From NCBI RefSeq assembly GCF_005160265.1, contig NZ_CP039865.1, positions 1,512,828-1,576,827 on the forward strand: a stretch of DNA of 64,000 bases, in the 5' to 3' direction. Source of the DNA: Phreatobacter aquaticus. GTDB taxonomy: Bacteria > Pseudomonadota > Alphaproteobacteria > Rhizobiales > Phreatobacteraceae. The notes beneath the pieces are model-generated. The model did no database searches and was not told the origin of the DNA. It saw nothing but the letters and a program-made list of their open reading frames with translations. Position numbers and translations under genes: made by a program. Below are positions 57,003 through 64,000 of this stretch, one piece after another; the first letter of the stretch is position 1; each line of letters begins with the position of its first letter.

Positions 57003-57917
57003 ATGACCATGCGGGTCGCGACATTCGCCATGAATGACCGGATGCTCAGCGCGTCGCTGAAGACGCAGGCCCGCATGGCGGAGATGCAATTGCAGGAATC
57101 GTCGGGGTCGGTGTCGACCGATTATGGCGGTCTCGGCAGCTCGGCGCGCCAGGTAATCGATCTCGAAGTCTCGATCACCCGCTCGAAGAGCTATTCCGAC
57201 GCGGCGGACGAGGCGGGGCGGCGGATCGAGACGATGTACAGCGCGCTGTCCTCGATGACCGACCTTCTGTCGAGCTTCCGCTCCGACCTCGCCTCGGCGC
57301 TCAGCACCGACAGTTCGGCCTCCTCCACCAGCACGCTGGCAGCAACCGCCGAGCAATATTTGTCCGAGTTCAGTTCGCTCATGAACACCCAGTTCGAGGG
57401 GCGCTACCTGTTCGCCGGAACGGCCACGACCGCCAAACCGGTGGACCTGTCGTCCTATGTTGCGAGCGATGTGGATACCGCCGACACCTCCTACTATCTC
57501 GGCAACGAGCAGATCGTCTCGGCCCGCATATCGACTGACCAGACCCTGGCCTATGGCGTCACGGCGTCCGATACCGGTTTCGAGCAAGCCTTGCGCGCGC
57601 TCAGCCTCATCGCCAACGCCACGGGCACGCTGGACGAGACGACGCTGAACGCCGTGTCGGAACTCGCAGTCAGTGCCCTCGACAATGTCACGGCGACACA
57701 GAGCCAGCTCTCGGTCCATGCGGCGACCGCTGAGCGCGCCTCGTCCGACCAGCTGGATTTCCAGGACTATGCGGCCTCTTCCCTGAGCGATCTCAACGGC
57801 GTCGATGTCGCTGCCGTCACCGTGAAGCTGACCGCCTATCAGTCCCAGCTCGAGGCGTCCTATTCGGCGCTGGCGAAAATCCAGGGACTGAATCTGCTGA
57901 CCTACCTCAGAGGGTGA
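57003..57917 (+). CDS. flgL: Flagellar hook-associated protein FlgL
   Basis: The 304-residue protein resembles flagellin at both ends: MNDRMLSASLKTQARMAEMQ at the start, the LSEFSSLMNTQFEGRYLFAG motif in the middle (the NTQFxGRYLFAG signature of FlgL) and SSLSDLNGVDVAAVTVKLTA near the end. It is the last gene of the flagellar run; no export-apparatus or motor genes are visible after it. Confidence 0.92.
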   Translation: MTMRVATFAMNDRMLSASLKTQARMAEMQLQESSGSVSTDYGGLGSSARQVIDLEVSITRSKSYSDAADEAGRRIETMYSALSSMTDLLSSFRSDLASALSTDSSASSTSTLAATAEQYLSEFSSLMNTQFEGRYLFAGTATTAKPVDLSSYVASDVDTADTSYYLGNEQIVSARISTDQTLAYGVTASDTGFEQALRALSLIANATGTLDETTLNAVSELAVSALDNVTATQSQLSVHAATAERASSDQLDFQDYAASSLSDLNGVDVAAVTVKLTAYQSQLEASYSALAKIQGLNLLTYLRG

Positions 57918-58033
57918 GCGCGGCAACCAGGCGCCCTTCGCGCTCGCAGCCTGAAGGCCGCATTCACCTGCAATTCAGCCGCCGGGGCTCAGGGAACAGG
58001 GAACCATTGCCCAGCGACTGATCGGTTCCACTC

Positions 58034-59602
58034 ATGCACGCGCCTGCCACCCGTTCCGCCCGCGCGGACGATGACCTGAGCCCCCTGCGGATTGCCCTGC
58101 TGTTTGCGGTCCTGCTGCTGATTATCGCTGTGCCGATCCTGACCCATCGGCTGCCCCCGATGTCGGATTATGTGAACCATCTGGCGCGCATGCATGTCAT
58201 CGCCGATGCCGGCCGCGACCCCAATCTGGCGCAATTCTATCGGATCGACTGGCAGATCGTGCCGAACCTGGTCATGGACCTGATCATTCCGCCGCTGACC
58301 CGCGTGATGGATGTCTACCTCGCCGGCCAGGCCTTCCTGATCCTGACCTTCTTCCTGATCATGTCCGGCGCCATGGCGCTGCACCGGGCGCTGTTTGGCC
58401 GCTGGTCAGCCCTGCCGCTCATCGGCTTTCCGCTGCTCTACAACTACGTGCTGCTGGTCGGCGTACTGAACTACATCGTCGGCATCGGGCTCTCGCTGTG
58501 GGGCCTGGCCTTCTGGGCGGCCTTGCGCGAACGAAACCCGGTCCTGCGCCTCGGCGTCGCCACGGTCTTTGCCTGTGCCCTGTTCTTCTGCCACCTCTAT
58601 TCGGTCGGCGTGTTCGGTATCGGCCTGTTGGCATTCGAGCTCCTGCGCCTCCACGAGCGCCGGAGCGAGCCATGGTTGCCCCGGCTGGTGGATTTCGTCG
58701 CCACGGGCCTGCCCTTCCTGCCGGTTCTGGCGCTGCTCCGGGCAAGCCCGACCTGGGGGCTCGCCAGTGAGAATTCCTGGGAGCCCAAGGGCAAGATCGA
58801 CGGCCTGATCTATGTGTTCGAGATCTATTCCGACGTCGTCGCGATTGCTCTCGTCGCCGTGGTTGTCACCGCCAGCGCCTGGGCAATCCGCCATCGGATC
58901 CTGCGTTTCCACCCGCTTGGATGGCTGATCCTGGGCGTCGGCTTCATCGTCTACATGGCCATGCCGCGGGTACTGTTCGGCTCCTATCTTGCCGACCAGC
59001 GGCTTCCCATCGCCCTGGTCTTCATGCTGATCGCCTGCCTTCGGCTCGACATGCATCACCGCTTCGTGCGGCACGGCTTCATGGTGATGGTGCTGGCTCT
59101 GGTCGTCGCCCGCACCACCGAGGTGCAGCTGGCCTGGCAACAGCTGTCGCGCGGGCCGCTGGCGGTCAAGCAATCCATGCAGATGGTCAATCTCGGGTCC
59201 AAGATCCTGGTCGCCTATGCCGACCGCAGCGCCGGCGATGATGTCCGCGACTACGGCCTGCTCCACGCCGCCTGCCTCGGCATCATCGAGCGCTCGTCAC
59301 TGGTGACGACGGCTTTCACGGTTGCCGGCAAGCAGATCATGCATGTGCGCGAAGCGTTCCGCGACCGGGTCGACAATGAGGATGGCACGCCGCCTTCGGT
59401 CGACCAGATGCGCGCCGCCCTCGAACCGATCCAGGGCGAGGCCCCGAACTATTGGGAAGCCTGGTGGGACCAGTATGACTATGTCTACATGGTGTTCACC
59501 CAGGCCGGTCAGGAAAACCCCATGCCCGACCAGCTGCAGCTGGTGGTCGAGGGGCCGCGCTTCCAGCTCTACAGGGTGGTGAGGGAGCAGCCCCCGGGTT
59601 GA
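58034..59602 (+). CDS. Polytopic membrane protein, GT-C-like
   Basis: The 522-residue protein has about ten hydrophobic segments, an early periplasmic-facing loop RLPPMSDYVNHLARMHVIAD with an acidic residue, and a soluble C-terminal domain of about 140 residues. The layout, with an acidic first loop after helix 1, resembles GT-C lipid-linked-sugar glycosyltransferases, but I cannot confirm the family. It follows flgL by 116 bases on the same strand, so filament or surface glycosylation is a possible role. Convergent with the kinase-like gene by 9 bases. Confidence 0.65.
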   Translation: MHAPATRSARADDDLSPLRIALLFAVLLLIIAVPILTHRLPPMSDYVNHLARMHVIADAGRDPNLAQFYRIDWQIVPNLVMDLIIPPLTRVMDVYLAGQAFLILTFFLIMSGAMALHRALFGRWSALPLIGFPLLYNYVLLVGVLNYIVGIGLSLWGLAFWAALRERNPVLRLGVATVFACALFFCHLYSVGVFGIGLLAFELLRLHERRSEPWLPRLVDFVATGLPFLPVLALLRASPTWGLASENSWEPKGKIDGLIYVFEIYSDVVAIALVAVVVTASAWAIRHRILRFHPLGWLILGVGFIVYMAMPRVLFGSYLADQRLPIALVFMLIACLRLDMHHRFVRHGFMVMVLALVVARTTEVQLAWQQLSRGPLAVKQSMQMVNLGSKILVAYADRSAGDDVRDYGLLHAACLGIIERSSLVTTAFTVAGKQIMHVREAFRDRVDNEDGTPPSVDQMRAALEPIQGEAPNYWEAWWDQYDYVYMVFTQAGQENPMPDQLQLVVEGPRFQLYRVVREQPPG

Positions 59603-59611
59603 CGTGACGCC

Positions 59612-60214
59612 TCAGCCAAGGCCAGCCCAGAGCGCGTTGAACCCGAATGGCTTGAACAGCCGGCGCAGCGCCAGCACATCGCCGCCCGTCCTGGTGTTGG
59701 GACGGCCGGGGCGGCCGTAGTCGCAATCGACCATGCGGATCTCGCCAGACGGCGTGACGATCAGGTTGTCGCGCTCGATATCGCCGAGCGCCAGTCCCAT
59801 CCGGTGGACCTCGCGCACCTTGGCGAGAAAGGTCCGGACCTGCTCGACGCTGCACTGTTCCAGGGCCAGGTCGCCACGTTCGATCAGCTCCTGGATCAGA
59901 TAGGTGTGGCCGATGCCGTCGCCGCCGTTCAGGAACAGGTGGCCCATATGGTGGTAGCGCGGCAGGATGCGCAGATCCCCCAGCTGCTCAAGAACCGTCG
60001 CATAATGGGCGACGACGCGCAGATTCTGGATCGCCTGCCGCTCGTCGAACCGGTCATAGATCTTGAACGCCCGGACCGCGCCGGTCGGCACCTCGTGGCA
60101 GCGGTAGGATTCCGCGGTCCAGCCGGAGCCAAGCCGCTCGCCGATCTCGTAGTGCCCGACGCGGAAACCCGCCGGAATGCCGAAACGGACCGATGTCCCG
60201 TCGAAGATGCTCAT
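59612..60214 (-). CDS. Small protein-kinase-like protein
   Basis: The 200-residue protein is a compact kinase fold: glycine-rich loop YEIGERLGSGWTAESYRCHE, lysine in VRAFKIYDRF (K51), catalytic loop LGDIERDNLIV (D145, N150) with LGD replacing HRD, and metal motif MVDCDYGRPG replacing DFG. All three key polar residues remain, so activity is possible. It lacks the C-terminal lobe parts that lie beyond the activation segment in standard kinases. The start at the ATG 60214 is preferred over a TTG at 60220. Substrate unknown. Confidence 0.75.
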   Translation of the reverse strand: MSIFDGTSVRFGIPAGFRVGHYEIGERLGSGWTAESYRCHEVPTGAVRAFKIYDRFDERQAIQNLRVVAHYATVLEQLGDLRILPRYHHMGHLFLNGGDGIGHTYLIQELIERGDLALEQCSVEQVRTFLAKVREVHRMGLALGDIERDNLIVTPSGEIRMVDCDYGRPGRPNTRTGGDVLALRRLFKPFGFNALWAGLG

Positions 60215-60394
60215 GACCAAGCCATAGCCGGTTGCGGCGCTCCGGTCACGATGGGCTCATCTCCTGGCCGGAGGGCTGCCTTGACCCCCGGCTCGTGCCG
60301 TCTGTAGGTTTCGTTCGTTGAAATGGCGCTTCATCTGTCGCCGCGTGCGAGCGCGGGTCGGCAGGCCACATTCCGGGACGGAGACATCAAGACC

Positions 60395-61186
60395 ATGAGC
60401 GAGACGGCACAGGAACCGGCGGTCATCGTCCGGCGCGAGGGCGCGGTCGCCATCGTCACACTCAACGAGCCGCGCTCGATGAATGCGCTGTCCGGGCCCA
60501 TCAAGGACGGGCTTGCCGGCCAAATGCCCCTGCTGCTCGACGACCAGACGGTGCGCTGCATCGTGCTCACCGGCACGGGACGCGCCTTCTGCGCCGGCGG
60601 CGACATCCGCGCCATGGACGAGCGTGGCGTGACCCAGGTGCGCGCCCGCATGGAGCGCAGCTATCGCTGGTTGTTCCCGTTGCTCGCAGCATCGAAGCCG
60701 GTCGTCACCGCGATCAATGGCGCGGCGGCGGGCGCCGGCCTGTCGCTCGCGCTCACCGGCGACATCATCGTGGCGGCCCGCGATGCCCGCTTCAAGGCAG
60801 GCTTTCCGGGGCTCGGCGCCTGCCCGGATCTGGGCGTTGCCTATACCCTGCCGCGTGCCGTCGGCCTGCCGCGCGCGACCGATATCCTCCTGACAAACCG
60901 TGAGGTTTCGGCGGAGGAAGCCTTTGCCATGGGGCTCGTCACCCGGCTCGTCGAGCCGGAACAACTGATGGCGACGACGCTCGAGATCGCGCAAGCGCTT
61001 GCGGCCGGGCCCACCCAGTCGCTCGGCCTGACCAAGCGGCTGCTGCGCCGGGCCTACGAACTGCCGCTGGAGGGCTTCCTGGAGCAGGAGGCCATGGCCC
61101 AGGCCGCAGCCTTCGGCACCGAGGATTTCGCTGAGGGCGTCGCGGCCTTCCGCGCCAAGCGCAAGCCGGCCTTCGCCGGGCGTTGA
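60395..61186 (+). CDS. Enoyl-CoA hydratase/isomerase-family protein
   Basis: The 263-residue crotonase has the oxyanion motif GRAFCAGGDIRAM and GAAAGAGLSLALTGDIIVAA. Ser replaces the first hydratase glutamate and Gly the second (FKAGFPGLGACPDLG), while an aspartate follows in CPDLG, the pattern of PaaG-like isomerases rather than hydratases. The ATG at 60395 gives the normal N-terminus; an upstream in-frame ATG at 60323 would add 24 unlikely residues. It stands before an IclR gene on the same strand but 303 bases away. Confidence 0.85.
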   Translation: MSETAQEPAVIVRREGAVAIVTLNEPRSMNALSGPIKDGLAGQMPLLLDDQTVRCIVLTGTGRAFCAGGDIRAMDERGVTQVRARMERSYRWLFPLLAASKPVVTAINGAAAGAGLSLALTGDIIVAARDARFKAGFPGLGACPDLGVAYTLPRAVGLPRATDILLTNREVSAEEAFAMGLVTRLVEPEQLMATTLEIAQALAAGPTQSLGLTKRLLRRAYELPLEGFLEQEAMAQAAAFGTEDFAEGVAAFRAKRKPAFAGR

Positions 61187-61489
61187 GGGCCGGAACCCTC
61201 ATGGAGAACGGCGGAGACCGGCCTCCGTTTGGTGGTATTATAAAACCGTGAAGCCAGAGCCGTCGTGGAACCGGACGGAGACCTCTCTCCGCCTGTCTCG
61301 ACCGCGCTTCGAATTTCGGTTGCAGAAATGGCATTTCACACCAAAGGTGATCGGCGCTGCGCTCCAGGGCGCGCCGGATCGATCGCCTCCCGTCTGGCCT
61401 TGCGCCCCCGTCAAGGCTAGGAGAGGCGCCGAACAGCTGGCCGTCCGGTGGCGTGATGCTGCCGGAACGACTTCGAGGACGCCCGTCGC
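61187..61489. promoter_or_regulatory. Intergenic region before the second IclR gene
   Basis: A 303-base gap. TGGTATTATAAAACC near 61231-61246 is the only AT-rich island and may be a promoter. No dyad resembling the GGAACnnnGTTCC site of the first IclR gene was seen. Confidence 0.35.
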
Positions 61490-62308
61490 ATGCCTTCCTT
61501 CGACCCCGTCATCGCGCTCTCGCGCGGCCTGGAGATCCTCCGCATCCTCAACGAGGAGCGCCGCTCGACCGTCGGCTCACTGCACAAGGCGAGCGGCCTG
61601 AACAAGGCGACCATCGTGCGCATGCTGGAGACCCTGGTCCACGAGGGCTATGTGCTGCACGATGCCGCGCAGGGCTTCTACGCCCCCACCGGTCGCTGCC
61701 TGCTGCTCTCGCAGGGCTATGACCAGCATCTGTGGATCGGCAGCCTGGCCGAACCGATCATGCGGGACTTCCGCAAGGAGATCGGCTGGCCCTCCGACAT
61801 CGCAGTGTTCGACCGCGATGCCATGGTGGTGGCGCAGACCACCCGCGAGTCCGGCTCCATGCTGTTCTCCAGGCGGCCAGGCTTCCGCTTCCCCCTGCTT
61901 GGCACGTCCATGGGCCGCGCCTATCTGGCCTTCTGTGCGGAGGACGAGCAGGCCCGGATCATCGCGCGCCTCGCCGCCATGCCGGGGCCTTCGACCGAGC
62001 TCGCGCGCCAGCCGAAGAAGCTCGCCAAGCTGATCGCCGACATCCGCGAGCGCGGCTATGCTCTGATGGACGATGCCTATAGCCGCGACATCTTCGACGG
62101 CAAGGTGTGGGCCATGGGTGTGCCGGTGGAGGCCAATGGCCAGGTCTTCGCCAGCATCAATGTCATGATGCTGCATGGCGCGGTGTCGGTGGAGGATGGC
62201 GTCCGGCTCTACCTCGCCCGCCTGAAGGCAACCGCCGCGCGAATCGCGGAGGCGCTGACCGAGAACCACCGCGCGACCCTCTGGGTTCCGGGCGCGGCGG
62301 ACGAGTGA
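61490..62308 (+). CDS. IclR-family transcriptional regulator
   Basis: The 272-residue regulator has an N-terminal winged helix (VIALSRGLEILRILNEERRS, STVGSLHKASGLNKATIVRM) and a C-terminal effector domain (about 85-250) with RFPLLGTSMGRAYLAFCAED and DDAYSRDIFDGKVWAMGVPV. This resembles the MhpR/PcaR-like branch that responds to aromatic or carboxylic acids. It precedes two TTT-type binding-protein genes on the same strand and probably controls them. Confidence 0.9.
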   Translation: MPSFDPVIALSRGLEILRILNEERRSTVGSLHKASGLNKATIVRMLETLVHEGYVLHDAAQGFYAPTGRCLLLSQGYDQHLWIGSLAEPIMRDFRKEIGWPSDIAVFDRDAMVVAQTTRESGSMLFSRRPGFRFPLLGTSMGRAYLAFCAEDEQARIIARLAAMPGPSTELARQPKKLAKLIADIRERGYALMDDAYSRDIFDGKVWAMGVPVEANGQVFASINVMMLHGAVSVEDGVRLYLARLKATAARIAEALTENHRATLWVPGAADE

Positions 62309-62369
62309 GGGCAGGCGAGCCGGTTACTCTTCCCTTCGAGGCTCGGTACACCCGCTAGTGGGCTGAAGT

Positions 62370-62399
62370 CCCCTCCCCGCCACTTCGTGGGGGGAGGGG
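62370..62399. terminator. Strong GC hairpin after the second IclR gene
   Basis: CCCCTCCCCGCCAC pairs with GTGGGGGGAGGGG around a TTC loop, flanked by GAAG and CTTC. It can fold in RNA of either strand. Its sequence is of the same CCCCTCC style as the two palindromes at 2801 and 7460 but shorter. It probably terminates the IclR transcript. Confidence 0.6.
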
Positions 62400-62647
62400 A
62401 GCTTCTGTGGCGCTCCCGTCAGCTGGCTGGCCATTCAACCCAGCGGTCCAGCGCATGCCCTGATCCGCGACCATTTCGCGCGCCGAAACCATATTTCATC
62501 GAATTGACCGGATTCTCCGTCCGTGAGACCTTGAAGCGGGTGATGGCGGTTGCCCGTCCCGGCGATAGTGGCCTCGGCCTCGCTCGGCAGGATGGCCGGC
62601 CGTGTCGCCCCAACACGACCAATCAAGTCCGCTCCCCGGGGGGAACA

Positions 62648-63634
62648 ATGCTGGAATCGCCGTCCCGCCGCGCGCTGTTGCGCGCTGGCATCATCACGAC
62701 TGTCGCTGCGCCCTTGGTTGCCCGAGCAGCCCCCGCCTGGCCCACCAAGCCCGTGCGGATCATCTGCGCCTTCCCGGCCGGCGGCATCACCGATGCCTAT
62801 GCCCGCGTCTATGGCGAATACATCTCGCAGAAGAGCGGCCAGACCGTGGTGGTCGAGAACCGCGCTGGTGCCGGCGGCGGCCTCGGAGCGCAGGCGCTGC
62901 TGAGCGCGCCCGATGACGGTCACACGCTGATGATCACCATCTCGTCGACCATGCTCGGCAACCGGGTCATGTACAAGTCGCTGCCCTACAATCCCGACAA
63001 GGATTTCGCCTTCCTCGCCATGATGTCGACCGGCCATCTGCCGCTGGTCGTGCAGAAGTCGATCGGGGTGAGGAACCTCGCCGAATTCGTCGACTATGCC
63101 CGCAAGAACCGGGTGAGTTTCGGCTCCTATGCGGCCGGCTCCTTCGCCCATATCGCCGGGTTCGAGCTCAATCGCCGGTTCAATCTCGACATGACCATCG
63201 TGCATTACCGGGGTGAGGCACCGATGTGGCAGGACCTGCTGACTGGCTCCAGCCAGGCGGCGGTCGGCAGCTATTCCGCGGCCAAGGGCGTGCTGGATGC
63301 GGGCGCTGGCGTCGCCATTGCGGTGCCGACCACCAAGCGAATGAAGACGCTGCCCGATGTGCCGACCTTTACCGAACAGGGCCTGACCGACAAGGTATTC
63401 GACCTGATGAGCTGGGCCGGCTTCTTCGGCAAGGCCTCCATGCCGCCCGACATGGTCGAGGCCATTTCCGGCCTGATGGTGGAAGCCGGCAAGACCGAGC
63501 GCATCCAGAGACTGATTGCCACATTCGGCATCGACGAGGCGGCGCAGGACCACCGGGCCTTCCGCCACATCTACGAAACCGAGGGGCCGATCTGGCTCGA
63601 CAACCTCAACAAGCTGGGCATCACGCCAAACTGA
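62648..63634 (+). CDS. TTT-type (Bug-family) substrate-binding protein
   Basis: The 328-residue periplasmic protein has a signal peptide (SRRALLRAGIITTVAAPLVA) and the tripartite-tricarboxylate receptor fold: PTKPVRIICAFPAGGITDAY, GQTVVVENRAGAGGGLGAQ, DGHTLMITISSTML and later LPDVPTFTEQGLTD. Such proteins deliver carboxylates to a TctAB-type membrane pair or act in sensing. No TctA/TctB genes are in the window; they may lie beyond the edge. The ATG at 62648 follows a GGGGGGAA stretch. Confidence 0.93.
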   Translation: MLESPSRRALLRAGIITTVAAPLVARAAPAWPTKPVRIICAFPAGGITDAYARVYGEYISQKSGQTVVVENRAGAGGGLGAQALLSAPDDGHTLMITISSTMLGNRVMYKSLPYNPDKDFAFLAMMSTGHLPLVVQKSIGVRNLAEFVDYARKNRVSFGSYAAGSFAHIAGFELNRRFNLDMTIVHYRGEAPMWQDLLTGSSQAAVGSYSAAKGVLDAGAGVAIAVPTTKRMKTLPDVPTFTEQGLTDKVFDLMSWAGFFGKASMPPDMVEAISGLMVEAGKTERIQRLIATFGIDEAAQDHRAFRHIYETEGPIWLDNLNKLGITPN

Positions 63635-63683
63635 CCGTTCCTGTCGATCGCTGACCGGTGGCCACCGAACAGAGGAAGCGCCC

Positions 63684-64000
63684 ATGTCTCTCATCATCAC
63701 ACGCCGTCGGCTGCTCGCCACCGGCACGGCCTCCACACTGTTCGCCCCGCTTGTCGCGCGCGCCCAGGCGCCCTGGCCCACCGGCACGATCCGTATCATC
63801 TGCGGCACCGCCGCCGGCGGCCTGACCGACCTGTTCTCCAGGGCCTATGGCGAGTTCATCTCGCGGCGCGTCGGTCAGACCGTGGTCGTCGAGAACCGGC
63901 CGGGCGCTTCGGGCGGCATTGCCGCGCAGGCGGTCAAACAGGCCCCGCCGGATGGCCTGACCATGATCCTGACGATCTCGACCACGTTCTTTGCCAACCG
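63684..64000 (+). CDS. TTT-type (Bug-family) substrate-binding protein, N-terminal part
   Basis: The gene is cut by the right edge after about 105 codons. A signal peptide (ITRRRLLATGTASTLFAPLV) precedes WPTGTIRIICGTAAGGLTDL and GQTVVVENRPGASGGIAAQA, the same family as the preceding gene, with clear but incomplete similarity. Two tandem paralogues suggest duplication with split ligand range. AGAGGAAG lies ahead of the ATG. Confidence 0.92.
   Translation, partial: MSLIITRRRLLATGTASTLFAPLVARAQAPWPTGTIRIICGTAAGGLTDLFSRAYGEFISRRVGQTVVVENRPGASGGIAAQAVKQAPPDGLTMILTISTTFFAN

Overview
The window is GC-rich chromosomal DNA, most likely from an alphaproteobacterium of the Hyphomicrobiales (Rhizobiales). 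The evidence is the overall gene content, two families of intergenic palindromes typical of that order, the alphaproteobacterial sequences of DapE, Def, MurA and PobA, and many Liv-type, polyamine-type and TTT-type uptake systems. I cannot name the genus from sequence alone.

1-14.5 kb. The end of dapE is followed by a housekeeping cluster (truA-fmt-def, minus strand). Next comes an aromatic-acid module: a MarR regulator diverges from a Liv-type ABC transporter (permease, fused permease-ATPase, ATPase). A six-gene minus-strand operon encodes a crotonase with both catalytic glutamates, feruloyl/coumaroyl-CoA synthetase, thiolase, 4-hydroxybenzoyl-CoA-type thioesterase, a Liv-type binding protein and PobA. 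Together they suggest import of hydroxycinnamates, CoA activation, side-chain shortening, release of hydroxybenzoate and hydroxylation to protocatechuate. A shared AT-rich operator (3489 and 14517) ties both arms to the MarR protein.

14.6-30.5 kb. A Cache-domain chemoreceptor is followed by an IclR-controlled operon: a polyamine-type ABC importer, an AroM-family protein, a DUF917 protein and a hydantoinase/oxoprolinase-like ATPase. This looks like uptake and breakdown of a cyclic amide or related N-compound whose identity is unknown. After it lie a YcaQ-type glycosylase, a small hypothetical, a PilZ protein, a GGDEF-EAL protein, murA and a small basic protein.

30.5-45.2 kb. A 14.6-kb genomic island sits in tRNA-Thr(GGT). 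A tyrosine integrase lies next to the intact tRNA, a 29-bp copy of the tRNA 3' end marks the far boundary, and paired CGTTACAA motifs flank both ends. Composition drops to roughly 50% GC by eye. Cargo comprises an unknown 327-aa protein, a geneless 1-kb stretch with a dyad, a GIY-YIG protein overlapping a secreted class-3 lipase, a decayed tRNA-Ser fragment, a membrane-anchored unknown, and a four-gene cassette: two unknown proteins, an 845-aa KaiC-like double RecA-fold ATPase and a DNA methyltransferase. A serine resolvase and a ribbon-helix-helix-like protein close the island. The four-gene cassette is the best candidate for an undescribed, possibly anti-phage, system.

45.2-64 kb. A second chemoreceptor, an ECF sigma factor and a distal flagellar cluster (flagellin, fliD, fliS, short flgD, flgE, FlgN-like chaperone, flgK, flgL) are followed by a polytopic membrane protein, a small protein-kinase-like protein, a crotonase, an IclR regulator and two tandem TTT-type binding proteins, the last cut by the window edge.
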